Assembly (NCBI RefSeq): GCF_001434835.1 | Contig: NZ_AZDV01000007.1 | Location: 1 to 64,000, forward strand | DNA length: 64,000 bases | Reading direction: 5' to 3' | Source of the DNA: Levilactobacillus acidifarinae DSM 19394 = JCM 15949 | Lineage (GTDB): Bacteria > Bacillota > Bacilli > Lactobacillales > Lactobacillaceae | Shown here: positions 1 through 9,700 of the stretch, piece after piece | Position numbering within the stretch: the stretch's first letter is position 1 | Layout: each line of letters opens with the position of its first letter | The notes under the pieces: model-generated | What the model saw: the letters and a program-made list of their open reading frames with translations, nothing else | Databases searched by the model: none | What the model was told of the DNA's origin: nothing | Program-made: the position numbers and the translations under genes

Positions 1-194
1 CGATTTCTAGGACCAATTTTTAATTACTGGAATTTAGGGACTTATGTCCCAAACTCCTTTTTGAGTACTGGTAATCGTTCGGCCAAAAATTCGAATTTGG
101 GGGTTTACGAAAATCATTTCTGTGATAGACTATATCTGGTTTGAAATATACAAATTAGCTTTAAACTATACATAGACTTGGCGGCGAATTCCTC

Positions 195-389
195 ATGAAA
201 CGTTGGTGTAACCTCAACTTAGTGCTGGTCGTGGTGTTAATGGGCCTCTGCTTCTTCTTAGAAGACAACCGCGATACCATGCCCCATTGGTTAGTCATTA
301 GTGGCACGTTAGCCCTAGTGGTCGTGATGGGGCGGTATGCGTACCGGTTATTAACCCAGCCGCAACCGCAGCACGATGTGAGTAAATGA
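195..389 (+). CDS. small two-helix membrane protein, unknown function
   Basis: The 64-residue product has two hydrophobic stretches (about residues 8-21 and 32-47) separated by a charged loop (EDNRD), then a polar Gln/His-rich tail, so it is probably a small integral membrane protein. I do not recognise the family. The ribosome binding site is weak (GGCGG about 10 bases upstream). A strong hairpin with a T run follows the stop at once, which supports a real transcribed unit. The first 194 bases of the window hold only a short GGGAC/GTCCC hairpin at 37-50 and no gene I can support. Confidence 0.55.
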   Translation: MKRWCNLNLVLVVVLMGLCFFLEDNRDTMPHWLVISGTLALVVVMGRYAYRLLTQPQPQHDVSK

Positions 390-436
390 AAACAGGCTTG
401 AGCAATCAATTACATGATTGCCCAAGCCTGTTTTTT
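390..436. terminator. bidirectional intrinsic terminator
   Basis: Near-perfect hairpin (AACAGGCTTG pairing CAAGCCTGTT, plus an inner GCAATCA/TGATTGC) followed by six T on the plus strand and preceded by an A run. It can end both the small membrane gene and the minus-strand HAD operon. Confidence 0.85.
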
Positions 437-447
437 AGTTGTCAGAA

Positions 448-1257
448 TTAGTTTAACGCGTATTTGCGAATTGCGGCGGCGACCCCGTCTTCGGCGTTGG
501 TCAACGTAACCGCGTTGGCAGCTTGTTTGACTTCGTCGATGGCGTTGCCCATGGCGACCCCTAAGCCGGCGTATTCGATCATGGTCAGATCGTTGCCTTG
601 ATCACCTAAGGTCATGATTTCAGCGGGCTCTAAGCCCAATTCTGCGGCTAATCCGCGCAAGGCGTTGCCCTTGCTGGCCTCTTTGTTCATGACTTCGATG
701 AAAAATGGCGTACTTTGGACCACGTAATACTTGTCGTGGAAGTCCTGCGGAATTAACGGCTTGATCCGGTCGATATTTTCCGGGGAGTCCACGAACATGG
801 CTTTGGAGACGGTCACGTCGCGGGGCATCTCACCCACTTCACGGTAACGAATCAACATCTTGACCAGGTTACTTTCGAAGATGGTGTAGGGGTTGATGTC
901 CTTATTGGCCGTGTAAATGTAGTCGGGCGTTTCGATCTGGAAGCTAACCTGTAATTTCCGTGACAGGGCCTCTAGGTCGATGTAGTCGTTAAAGCTCAAC
1001 GCGTGGTTGATCAGGACTTTGCCGGAAACGGTTTGAGCGACCGCCCCGTTGTAGGTCACGGCGTATTGGTCGTCCCCGCTAATGCCGAGCTTTTGGATGT
1101 ATGGGGCCACACCGGTCAGGGGCCGGCCGCTACACAAGACGACCTTGATGCCTTGCGCGGAAGCGGCCTTCACGGCGTCGATTGTGGCGGGGGCCAGTTC
1201 GTTCTTTTCGTTTAACAGGGTGCCGTCGATGTCGATGGCAATCAGTTTAATAGACAT
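448..1257 (-). CDS. Cof-type HAD-IIB phosphatase (YidA-like)
   Basis: This 269-residue protein is a HAD superfamily phosphatase with a type IIB cap, the Cof/YidA group that removes phosphate from sugar phosphates and related small molecules in the cytoplasm. Motif I is DIDGT with nucleophile Asp9 and Asp11. Motif II is the Ser in CSGRP (Ser43). Motif III is Lys196 in ASKGNAL, and motif IV is GDQGND (Asp219, Asp223). Length is normal for the family. It starts three bases after the stop of the HD protein with AAAGGAG upstream, so it is the last gene of a lipL-HD-HAD operon. The exact substrate cannot be read from sequence. Confidence 0.9.
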   Translation of the reverse strand: MSIKLIAIDIDGTLLNEKNELAPATIDAVKAASAQGIKVVLCSGRPLTGVAPYIQKLGISGDDQYAVTYNGAVAQTVSGKVLINHALSFNDYIDLEALSRKLQVSFQIETPDYIYTANKDINPYTIFESNLVKMLIRYREVGEMPRDVTVSKAMFVDSPENIDRIKPLIPQDFHDKYYVVQSTPFFIEVMNKEASKGNALRGLAAELGLEPAEIMTLGDQGNDLTMIEYAGLGVAMGNAIDEVKQAANAVTLTNAEDGVAAAIRKYALN

Positions 1258-1260
1258 GAA

Positions 1261-2625
1261 TTAGTGCTCCTTTGGCTGAATAAGTTGGTTGTTTTGAATG
1301 TAGTGACTAAAGTCGTCATAAATCGGTTGGAACAGTTCGGGCGCGTCGTCGCCGGGGTTCAACATCTCCTTAGGGAAGAAGAACCGTTGATCGCCGGTGA
1401 ACTTGCCCCGCAAGGCGTTGACCAAGTCCGAGACCGTCGACAGTTCCAATAGGGAACCGTCGGGTTGTTGAATCTCGATTTGAGTCAATGGGTGAGACAT
1501 TTTGGGATCGTACGCGTCGTCGTAGGGCAGGTCGTAGCTGTTGTCCGTGGCGGTATAGTAGTCGGTGTTGAACCCGACCGAGGCGATCTTTTGCCGTAAT
1601 GGCGTCAATAGCGGTTGGGTTTCGGTGGTGTAAACGGCACTCTTTAGTGGTTTACGGTCCAGAAATCGGTGCGCCAGGTCGGCCAAAATATCGTCGGGCG
1701 ATTGGCGCCAGTGGGTGAAGTAGGTGGTCAAGACGCCGTCGTCGAGGTACAGGTAATCCTGTAAGTCGAACTCGTGGTTAAAGAACGGCAATAGTAGATG
1801 GGGAATGAAGCTCTCGTCGCTCTTGCCTTGCTGATAAAGGTAGTTAGCCCGTGCCAGTAAGTGATCTAAAATCACTTCCATGGCCCGGGAAACCGGGTGG
1901 AAGTAGATCTGCTGATACATCTGGAAACGACTCATCACGTAGTCTTCGACCGCGTGCATCCCGTTCATCGCAAAGGCAATTCCGTCTTTGTAGGGGCGCA
2001 TGACCCGCAAAATTCGGGTGAGGTCGAAGGTCCCGTACTGCGTACCGGTGTAGTAGGCGTCACGTAAGAGGTAGTCCATTCGATCGGCATCAATTTGGCT
2101 AGAAATCATTTGGACCACTTGAGGATTAGGGTAAGTCTTCTGAATCACACTGGCCACTTCGGCGGGGAAGGTCGGGCTGACCTTGCGTAAGACCTGATTG
2201 ACTTCCGTTTCCGGTGACGTCAGAATTTCGGCCGTGATGGCTTCGTGATCGGTATGAAAGATGTGTTCAAAGGTGTGCGAGTATGGGCCGTGGCCGATGT
2301 CGTGCAGCAGAGCGGCACACAGGGCGGTCAAGCGCTCGTGGTCGTCCCAACCGCCGTCGCCCGGCACCTTGGTCGGGTAATTGCGTTGGAAGTTGTCACA
2401 GATTTGACGGGTGATTTCGTAGACCCCCAAGCAGTGGGCAAACCGAGTATGTTCGGCGCCATGAAAGACCAGTGAAGCGGTCCCTAGCTGCTTGATCCGG
2501 CGTAAACGCTGGAATTCGCGGGTGTTAATGAGGTCTAAGATGACCTGATGACGGACATAGATATAGTTATGCACGGGATCGCGAAGCACTTTCTCGTGGG
2601 GTAAGCGTGCGGTTGCGTAGGACAA
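1261..2625 (-). CDS. HD-domain phosphohydrolase (YwfO-like)
   Basis: The 454-residue protein has an N-terminal HD domain with the conserved RFxHxxG segment (RFAHCLG, His64), the HD pair His108-Asp109 in LLHDIGH, and a later SQIDADRMDYL segment. This pattern is typical of the dGTPase-like YwfO/SAMHD1-related family, so a nucleotide triphosphohydrolase is likely but not shown. I chose the TTG at 2625 because AAAGGAGG lies at the right distance upstream and the protein then starts MSYATARLPHEKVLRDPVH, as in relatives. It sits 14 bases after lipL in one operon. Bacillus also keeps ywfL (lipL) and ywfO close together. Confidence 0.88.
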   Translation of the reverse strand: MSYATARLPHEKVLRDPVHNYIYVRHQVILDLINTREFQRLRRIKQLGTASLVFHGAEHTRFAHCLGVYEITRQICDNFQRNYPTKVPGDGGWDDHERLTALCAALLHDIGHGPYSHTFEHIFHTDHEAITAEILTSPETEVNQVLRKVSPTFPAEVASVIQKTYPNPQVVQMISSQIDADRMDYLLRDAYYTGTQYGTFDLTRILRVMRPYKDGIAFAMNGMHAVEDYVMSRFQMYQQIYFHPVSRAMEVILDHLLARANYLYQQGKSDESFIPHLLLPFFNHEFDLQDYLYLDDGVLTTYFTHWRQSPDDILADLAHRFLDRKPLKSAVYTTETQPLLTPLRQKIASVGFNTDYYTATDNSYDLPYDDAYDPKMSHPLTQIEIQQPDGSLLELSTVSDLVNALRGKFTGDQRFFFPKEMLNPGDDAPELFQPIYDDFSHYIQNNQLIQPKEH

Positions 2626-2639
2626 CGTGAAGACCTCCT

Positions 2640-3470
2640 TTAGAGATTAAGGTTGGGTTGCCGCCGGGCCATTTGGGCGGTGGCGTGCGTCAAAGCGGTG
2701 GTGAACCGCGGCTGCGTGATTAGACTGGCTAACTTGGCTTGACTGACCCGCACGCCAGTCGCTTCGCTAGCGGTAATGAAGCGCTGCCGGGCGTCGGCTA
2801 GGGTGACGGGATGTTGCAGTAAGGCGGCTGTGGTAGTCATGACGGCCGGATCAACGTCCGGGAACCCCCATTGGTTGGGGTGGCCGGCCAATCCGGCACG
2901 GTAAAAGTCCTGAACTAACCGGCCGCGGCTGGTTTGATCGCCATCAACGCTGAGGTAGAGCATGGTCACCATGGCGTGCGGATTCCGCCGCTGGGACAGC
3001 CCCGCGATCTTTTGACCGTTGACGCTGAGATCGTAATCGCCCGGACAATAGGAGCGGGTGACTTCGAAGTGATCGATGGTGAGTTCCGGCCAAGCTTGCC
3101 GGACCAGGGCCATCATTTGGGCGTAGGCCGCGTCGACACTAACGGGTGGCGAGGTCAGGGGACTAAACAGGGACACGTTTAAAACCCCCGCATCGGCCAC
3201 AACGGCGAGACCGCCAGAGTTACGTAAGACCCAGTTATAGCCGTGAGCCTGGACGGCGCGGATAGCCGCCGGTAAATCGGGAAGCCGTTTATCTTTCAAC
3301 CCCAAAATGACCGTGGGCGTCATCTCCCAGAAGTGGAGAATGGGTTGTCCCAGTTCCGCCACGAAATCCAAGAGCGCATTGGTATAGCCAAACGCCAGAT
3401 TTTTCTGATCGGCGGGGATGGGGGTAGTGAGTGTTTGCAGGGACTCGCTTGAAAACGTCAAGGGCAACAT
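2640..3470 (-). CDS. lipL: octanoyl-[GcvH]:protein N-octanoyltransferase
   Basis: A 276-residue member of the lipoate-ligase/octanoyltransferase fold. LipL moves octanoyl or lipoyl groups from GcvH to the E2 subunits of 2-oxoacid dehydrogenases. The RNSGG motif (83-87) and Lys154 in QKIAGLSQRR form the acyl-binding site. Cys142 in SYCPGDYDL matches the catalytic Cys that separates LipL from LplA ligases, which use Lys. It is the first gene of the minus-strand operon and has its own sigma-A-type promoter. A lipoate-protein ligase label would be the usual automatic annotation; the Cys favours LipL. Confidence 0.85.
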   Translation of the reverse strand: MLPLTFSSESLQTLTTPIPADQKNLAFGYTNALLDFVAELGQPILHFWEMTPTVILGLKDKRLPDLPAAIRAVQAHGYNWVLRNSGGLAVVADAGVLNVSLFSPLTSPPVSVDAAYAQMMALVRQAWPELTIDHFEVTRSYCPGDYDLSVNGQKIAGLSQRRNPHAMVTMLYLSVDGDQTSRGRLVQDFYRAGLAGHPNQWGFPDVDPAVMTTTAALLQHPVTLADARQRFITASEATGVRVSQAKLASLITQPRFTTALTHATAQMARRQPNLNL

Positions 3471-3509
3471 GCAAACCGGCCTTCTTTCCTGAAAAGTTCT
3501 TATCGTCCC

Positions 3510-3538
3510 ATTATACTAAATTTCAAGCCGAACGTCAG
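3510..3538 (-). promoter_or_regulatory. promoter of lipL operon
   Basis: On the minus strand, CTGACG (3538-3533), a 17-base spacer and a perfect TATAAT (3515-3510), about 40 bases before the lipL start. The divergent gene has a TATAAT at 3702-3707 but no convincing -35 box. The rest of 3471-3745 shows nothing else I can name. Confidence 0.7.
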
Positions 3539-3745
3539 GTCACGGAAATGTGTTGGCGGAAGATCCGGTAAATAAATGGTGACACGTCGTTTTAAGCGGT
3601 TTTAGGATCAGTTCGGCGGTGTTGGGGTGGCGAGTTTCAAATTTCGAAGTCGTTCCTCAAATTGAGAAATAGAATATGTAGGTTTTTACCCGTGAATGGA
3701 CTATAATTAGGCTTGATATGACTCATGGAAAGGAAGGACCGAGAG

Positions 3746-4186
3746 ATGGATCAACTTTCAGCGGGCGTTCCAGTCGCGATTCACTTGGAAACCCACATCA
3801 AACAAGACCAAGACGTGTCGGATTACAGTTTAGACGTGGATGGTCAACTGGTCCAGGTGGGGACCAACATGTATCTTCGTTACCTGGAACCGAACCAGGA
3901 AACGGGCGAACAGGTTCCCGTGACCATGAAGTTCACGCCGAACGGTGAGATTCACTTGACCCGTAACGCCGAAGCCGAATTACGCCTGCACTTTGTCAGT
4001 GGTAAGCGGGTGACGGCGCGTTACCAGACCCCGTATGGCGTGATGCCGATCGAGACGGTGACCCCGTATCTTGAGGCCGATTTCAAGGAACGGCCCTTCA
4101 GTGGGAACATCAAGATCGATTACCTCCTTTACGCGGGCGAACAATTAGTCGGGAACTACAAGATTCGATTGCATTTTACGGCGTAA
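3746..4186 (+). CDS. DUF1934 (YwiB-family) protein
   Basis: The 146-residue protein belongs to the DUF1934/YwiB family, small all-beta proteins that resemble a lipocalin-like barrel and often lie next to rpoE. The function is unknown. The alternating polar/hydrophobic strands and the closing IDYLLYAGEQLVGNYKI segment match the family. The start at 3746 (MDQLSAG) is preferred over the upstream ATG at 3725 because AAAGGAAGG ends eight bases before it. TATAAT at 3702-3707 probably drives it. It ends 44 bases before rpoE, so the two may be cotranscribed. Confidence 0.85.
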   Translation: MDQLSAGVPVAIHLETHIKQDQDVSDYSLDVDGQLVQVGTNMYLRYLEPNQETGEQVPVTMKFTPNGEIHLTRNAEAELRLHFVSGKRVTARYQTPYGVMPIETVTPYLEADFKERPFSGNIKIDYLLYAGEQLVGNYKIRLHFTA

Positions 4187-4230
4187 ACGAGTATTATATT
4201 TCGTAGACTGTGGAAAGGACGTGCACCAGT

Positions 4231-4893
4231 TTGGAATTAAAAGTCTTTGAGGGCCAGAACAAAAAGGAATTATCAATGATCGAGGTTGCCCACGCCATTT
4301 TGTCACAACATGGTGACGTGATGGCTTTTGCCGACTTGGCAAACGCCGTACAGACGTACTTGGGTGACAGCGACAAAGAAATTCGGGAACGGCTGTCCCA
4401 ATTCTATACGGATTTAAACGTTGATGGTAGTTTCATTTCTCTGGGTGATAACCTTTGGGGACTGCGAACTTGGTATCCGTTTGAATCCATCGATGAAGCA
4501 ACGGTCCACGCCGAAGAGGACGAGGACCAACCTAAGCGTAAGAAGCGCAAGAAGGTTAACGCCTTTCTGGCCGACACTACGGATGATGACGACGTGATCG
4601 ATTACGATGACGACGATCCGGAAGATGATACGGACACGACTTATGCCAACGACGATGACGATGATGATGACACCACGGGTGGCAGCACACCGGACTTAGG
4701 CAAGTTGCAAAACGGCTTAGGCTTGGATAACGAAGATGAAGAAGACGATACGGAAGACATTCCGGATGGTATTGAAGATCAGTTATCCCAGATGGACGCC
4801 CCAGACGACGATGAAGCCGATAACTTAGACTTCTCCGACGATGACGACGAAGCCGATGATGATGACGAAGAGGAAGACGACTCTCAAAAGTAA
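4231..4893 (+). CDS. rpoE: DNA-directed RNA polymerase delta subunit
   Basis: Delta is a Gram-positive accessory subunit of RNA polymerase that speeds recycling and promoter selectivity. The first ~90 residues hold the conserved winged-helix N-domain ([12 protein letters not shown], then WGLRTWYPF). After a short basic patch (KRKKRKK) the rest is an unstructured tail made almost entirely of Asp and Glu, as in all delta proteins. I chose the TTG at 4231 (giving [12 protein letters not shown], 220 residues) because GGAAAGGA is suitably placed. The GTG at 4210 would put the start inside that binding site. The tail is coded by imperfect GAT/GAC runs. Confidence 0.93.
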   Translation: MELKVFEGQNKKELSMIEVAHAILSQHGDVMAFADLANAVQTYLGDSDKEIRERLSQFYTDLNVDGSFISLGDNLWGLRTWYPFESIDEATVHAEEDEDQPKRKKRKKVNAFLADTTDDDDVIDYDDDDPEDDTDTTYANDDDDDDDTTGGSTPDLGKLQNGLGLDNEDEEDDTEDIPDGIEDQLSQMDAPDDDEADNLDFSDDDDEADDDDEEEDDSQK

Positions 4894-4906
4894 TTGAGAC
4901 TCGTGC

Positions 4907-4943
4907 TTGACTTAAGTCTTAAAACCAGGTACTATATTTTTTG
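4907..4943 (+). promoter_or_regulatory. pyrG promoter
   Basis: TTGACT (4907-4912), a 17-base spacer, TACTAT (4930-4935), seven bases, then a run that begins GGGCTCC at 4943. The initial transcribed GGGCU is the hallmark of pyrG promoters that allow CTP-sensitive reiterative G addition. Confidence 0.85.
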
Positions 4944-5013
4944 GGCTCCTTGCTACTTGTAGCGAGGACAACTGAACGGTTAGCTCCCTATTCCAACGAA
5001 TAGGGAGTTTTTT
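4943..5013 (+). promoter_or_regulatory. pyrG leader attenuator (CTP-sensing)
   Basis: The leader starts GGGCTCC and ends in an intrinsic terminator: stem CTCCCTATTC (4984-4993) with GAATAGGGAG (4998-5007), four-base loop, six T. In Bacillus subtilis, low CTP causes slippage that adds extra G residues at the 5' end. The G tract then pairs with the C/U-rich 5' arm of the terminator and lets RNA polymerase reach pyrG. All parts of that design are present here; operation is inferred from the family. Confidence 0.82.
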
Positions 5014-5055
5014 ATTGGTTTCAGAGCGACCCTAAATAATCTTACAAGGAGCTAG

Positions 5056-6666
<1,611 letters not shown>

Positions 6667-6689
6667 AACAGTTAATTTAAGTTAAGTGA

Positions 6690-6737
6690 GAGGGCTAGGC
6701 TATTGACAATTTTGTCAGTGACCTAGCCCTTTTTTTG
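6690..6737 (+). terminator. pyrG terminator
   Basis: AGGGCTAGG (6691-6699) pairs with CCTAGCCCT (6722-6730), followed by a T run. Confidence 0.8.
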
Positions 6738-7158
6738 CAATGATTGAAAACCGAACTTTTAAATGACTTTTTCAATGGATTCTGCTGGTTTCAAGGTAAG
6801 TTACCGGCCATACGGGAATCAAAACGAGCGTCGCTTAGGTTCCTTTAAAGGTCAACCGGGTATAGTAAAGGTAATAGGAGCTTTGATTTTCGAATCCTAA
6901 AAAAACTAATCGAGGAAACGTGACCGAAATTCGACCACCGGTTTATCATCAATTTCTCAGAATTAGAAGACCAGAAGAACCGTGTAACCGCTTTAACCCG
7001 ATTTTTAGCCGCTTCGGCTCGGTTTTTTGGCCCCCCAATATTACAATTTTGCTGAAATCTCGGGAAACGGTTGTCTTTTTGCCGCGCATTATTTATCATT
7101 ATAGCTGACTGTATGGAGTCATCTATGAGAGATAAGTTTAAGTGAGGATCGCATCACG
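6738..7158 (+). other. 420-bp intergenic region before murA
   Basis: No gene here that I can support. A short hairpin AGCCG/CGGCT at 7007-7019 followed by GG and six T (to 7028) could be a weak terminator or leader attenuator about 130 bases before murA. The rest is AT-richer than the flanks, and I could not place a confident promoter. Confidence 0.4.
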
Positions 7159-8448
7159 ATGAAAAAAATGATAATTCATGGCGGCCAACGCCTAACCGGA
7201 GAGGTTACCATTGGTGGCGCCAAAAACAGCACAGTCGCACTCATTCCGGCCGCAATTTTAGCGGACACGCCGGTTCGTTTTGATATGGTTCCGGATATCC
7301 TGGATGTGCACAACTTGATGCTGATTTTAAAATCCATGAACGTCCACTCGACGTTTGAAGACGGGGTCCTGACTATTGACCCAACGGAAATCGTGGAGGC
7401 CCCATTACCAAGTAAAGCAATTAAGAGTTTACGTGCATCATACTATTTCATGGGCTCATTATTGGGTCGGTTCCAACGCGCAACGTTAAGTTTTCCCGGT
7501 GGTGACAACATTGGGCCCCGCCCCATTGACCAGCACATCAAGGCCTTTAAGGCGTTGGGGGCTTCGGTCAGTGAACGGGACAATACCGTTCATATCACGA
7601 CCGGTCCCGCCGGATTGCACGGCGCTCGGATCTTTTTGGACGTGGTATCGGTCGGTGCGACCATTAATTCTATTTTGGCAGCGGTTAAAGCTGAGGGGAC
7701 CACGGTGATTGAAAATGCCGCGAAAGAACCCGAAATCATTGATATCGCCACGTTCTTGAATAACATGGGCGCCCACGTGCGGGGAGCCGGAACCGACGTG
7801 ATTCGGATTGAAGGGGTTAGTACGTTGCGGGCGATGAACACCCACACGATTATTCCCGACCGGATCGAAGCCGGGACCTACCTGTCCATGGCGGCGGCCA
7901 TTGGTGACGGAATCGTGATTAAAAACGTGATTCCGGAACACTTGGAGTCCTTTACGGCCAAAATGATTGAAATGGGCGTTCACCTGGAAATCGACGAGGA
8001 CAGTATTTTTGTGCCGCGTTCGGAAAACCTGAAACCAATTCAGGTTAAAACGATGCCGTTCCCGGGGTTTGCGACCGATTTACAGCAGCCTTTAACGCCA
8101 CTATTGATGTGTGCCAAGGGGAGTAGTGTCGTAATCGATACCATTTATCCCAAGCGGATCAAGCACATTGCGGAGTTACGAAAAATGGGCGCCAACATTC
8201 GCTCCGAAAACGACATGATTGTTGTCGATCCGTCGACGCACCTGGTTGGCAGTGAAGTCCAAGCCGGGGAAATCCGGGCCGGGGCTTCGTTGGTAATTGC
8301 CGGACTCATGGCGCAAGGCACGACGGTGATCGATAACGCCGACAATATTTTGCGGGGGTATGACCGCATCGTTCAAAAACTGACGGCGCTAAATGCCGAC
8401 GTGAGTATTCAAAGCGCAGCCACTTTAGTTGAGGACGGCCAAGATTAG
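7159..8448 (+). CDS. murA: UDP-N-acetylglucosamine 1-carboxyvinyltransferase
   Basis: MurA transfers enolpyruvate from PEP to UDP-GlcNAc, the first committed step of peptidoglycan synthesis. The 429-residue protein shows the two-domain EPSP-synthase-like fold, with Lys22-Asn23 in GGAKNS, RPID after the active loop (Arg121) and GFATDLQQP with the catalytic Asp. In the active-site loop the sequence is [12 protein letters not shown], so the residue aligned with E. coli Cys115 is Asp116 (codon GAC at 7504-7506). Cys-to-Asp at this site is known to block covalent inactivation by fosfomycin while keeping activity. Low-GC Gram-positives often have two murA copies, and this may be the second type. 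Confidence 0.95.
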   Translation: MKKMIIHGGQRLTGEVTIGGAKNSTVALIPAAILADTPVRFDMVPDILDVHNLMLILKSMNVHSTFEDGVLTIDPTEIVEAPLPSKAIKSLRASYYFMGSLLGRFQRATLSFPGGDNIGPRPIDQHIKAFKALGASVSERDNTVHITTGPAGLHGARIFLDVVSVGATINSILAAVKAEGTTVIENAAKEPEIIDIATFLNNMGAHVRGAGTDVIRIEGVSTLRAMNTHTIIPDRIEAGTYLSMAAAIGDGIVIKNVIPEHLESFTAKMIEMGVHLEIDEDSIFVPRSENLKPIQVKTMPFPGFATDLQQPLTPLLMCAKGSSVVIDTIYPKRIKHIAELRKMGANIRSENDMIVVDPSTHLVGSEVQAGEIRAGASLVIAGLMAQGTTVIDNADNILRGYDRIVQKLTALNADVSIQSAATLVEDGQD

Positions 8449-8451
8449 GCA

Positions 8452-8480
8452 TTGCTGAGAACATCGTTTCATGCTATAAT
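8452..8480 (+). promoter_or_regulatory. rpmE2 promoter
   Basis: TTGCTG, 17-base spacer, TATAAT (8475-8480), leaving a leader of about 65 bases before the L31 start. Confidence 0.8.
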
Positions 8481-8550
8481 GTGACGGTTGACGATTAAAA
8501 TCAATCTCTGGTCCAGTCAATGGGCTAGGGCAAAAGGAGCGTATTACATT

Positions 8551-8802
8551 ATGAAAAAGGGTATTCATCCAGATTACCGGGAAGTTGTCTTCCAAGACTC
8601 TTCTACTGGTTACAAGTTCTTGTCCGGTTCGACGGCAACGTCTGACGAAACGGTTGAATGGGAAGACGGCAACACTTACCCATTGATCCGGGTTGAAATC
8701 ACTTCTGATTCCCACCCATTCTACACGGGTAAGCAAAAGTTTACTCAAGCCGATGGTGCGGTCGACCGTTTCAACAAGAAGTACGGTCTTACCAACAACT
8801 AA
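8551..8802 (+). CDS. rpmE2: 50S ribosomal protein L31 type B
   Basis: The 83-residue protein is the longer, Cys-free (zinc-independent) L31 paralogue. It starts [16 protein letters not shown] and ends with the typical [12 protein letters not shown] segment. No CxxC is present. The ATG at 8551 follows AAAAGGAG. The gene has its own promoter and terminator and so is monocistronic. In many bacteria type B L31 substitutes for the zinc form when zinc is scarce, but no Zur site is obvious here. Confidence 0.96.
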   Translation: MKKGIHPDYREVVFQDSSTGYKFLSGSTATSDETVEWEDGNTYPLIRVEITSDSHPFYTGKQKFTQADGAVDRFNKKYGLTNN

Positions 8803-8813
8803 AGCAAGTTCTG

Positions 8814-8847
8814 AAGTCCTTCTGCCATTGGCAGGGGGCTTTTTTTG
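8814..8847 (+). terminator. rpmE2 terminator
   Basis: CTGCC-att-GGCAG apical stem extended by AAG.CC/GGCTT, followed by seven T. Confidence 0.85.
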
Positions 8848-9020
8848 TGACCAAAATGAGTGATCAGGGCGCACCACGTTCCGTGGGGTGCCCTTAATTT
8901 AAAAGTTAACGACTCGTTTTTGCGTTTTTCCTCTGTTGTCGCGAGTTTTTCGTATACTTTTGCCCAAAGACCGTTACCTTTGCGCAAGTCATTCGTTGTT
9001 CGGGTAGGGGAGGGGGAATC

Positions 9021-9252
9021 ATGAACTTAAGACAATACGAGCAGCTGCTCGACCGGCTAGCAGTCGATTTGCGGCATTATCTTTGACACCGGGGGCTGGA
9101 CTCGGAAACGGCCGCGGACGTGGTTTAGAATGGCTTTGTGAAGGTTCTCGAGGCCGATCTGTTTTTACTTGGCGATCAACTGCGACCATATCTGTACCGA
9201 GCGGCCAGTTAGTTGGGAATCGTGGCGCTTCAAGGGGCTACCAAAATAAATT
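9021..9252 (+). pseudogene. decayed ECF-like sigma factor gene
   Basis: An ATG at 9021 behind GGGGAGGGGG opens a frame that reads MNLRQYEQLLDRLAVDLRHYL, stops at TGA 9084, and continues in the same frame as HRGLDSETAADVV (TAG 9126) then NGFVKVLEADLFLLGDQL, RPYLYRAAS (TAG 9210). Reading through the stops gives a protein that resembles sigma-70 region 2 of small (ECF-type) sigma factors, with an AxDVVxxxFVKVLE helix and an LRPYLYRxA helix. Region 4 is not recognisable downstream. Three in-frame stops and the loss of the 3' half mark it as a pseudogene. The family is assigned by pattern only. Confidence 0.55.
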
Positions 9253-9345
9253 TAAAATTTATTGAAATAACGATAAATACCCTCAGACTGCGGTTAGGGC
9301 TAGGTAATCACTCGATTAGTTAACAGCTAATTTTAGCGAACGGGC

Positions 9346-9374
9346 TTGACAGCTTGGCCGATAAGTTTTAAATT
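9346..9374 (+). promoter_or_regulatory. promoter of the first T-box leader
   Basis: Perfect TTGACA (9346-9351), 17-base spacer and TAAATT (9369-9374), placing the start about 30 bases before the T-box stem I. Confidence 0.65.
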
Positions 9375-9409
9375 AATGTCATTCAGATGAGATAGCAATG
9401 AAAATTAAA

Positions 9410-9686
9410 TGAGATTTCGCGGTGAAAAGATGAGTAACGCCGCCGACCGTGCCAAGAGAACCCCTGGGTGATGTGAAGGGGTGACGGTCCAAGCGTGAAG
9501 AATGGTCTTTGAGCGATATACCGGTGAGCCTTAAGGTTAAGCGGTATTGGTCTGGTTCCCATTATCGAACCCGAGTATAGCTATGGCTGTACTTAGTGAG
9601 TTATCTGGCGTGAGCTGGGTAAAAATTAAGGTGGTACCGCGAGATTATTCGCCCTTGACTAAGAGATTAGTCGAGGGCGATTTTTT
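9410..9686 (+). promoter_or_regulatory. T-box leader (probably tRNA-Met)
   Basis: A tRNA-sensing T-box. Stem I contains the GACCGT/ACGGTC helix and an apical GGGTGATGTGAA loop. The specifier side reads GTGAAGAATGG, where ATG followed by a purine would make it methionine-specific; other frames (GAA, TGG) are less likely given the neighbours. The T-box proper AAGGTGGTACCGCG lies at 9628-9641. The terminator stem TCGCCCT/AGGGCGA with GACTAA/TTAGTC runs 9649-9680, then six T. The next gene starts almost 600 bases further on, beyond the repeat array. Confidence 0.85.
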
Positions 9687-9700
9687 GTATCAGAGTGCGT

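Noticed and set aside
4560-4890. Tandem GAT/GAC repeats in rpoE
   Set aside because: These code the acidic tail that all delta subunits have; not an independent repeat.
6920-7108. 62-codon frame upstream of murA
   Set aside because: No ribosome binding site, contains the small hairpin, and composition does not resemble the neighbouring genes.
8425-8877. 150-codon frame antisense to rpmE2
   Set aside because: It overlaps a clear ribosomal protein gene with promoter and terminator; no supporting signal.
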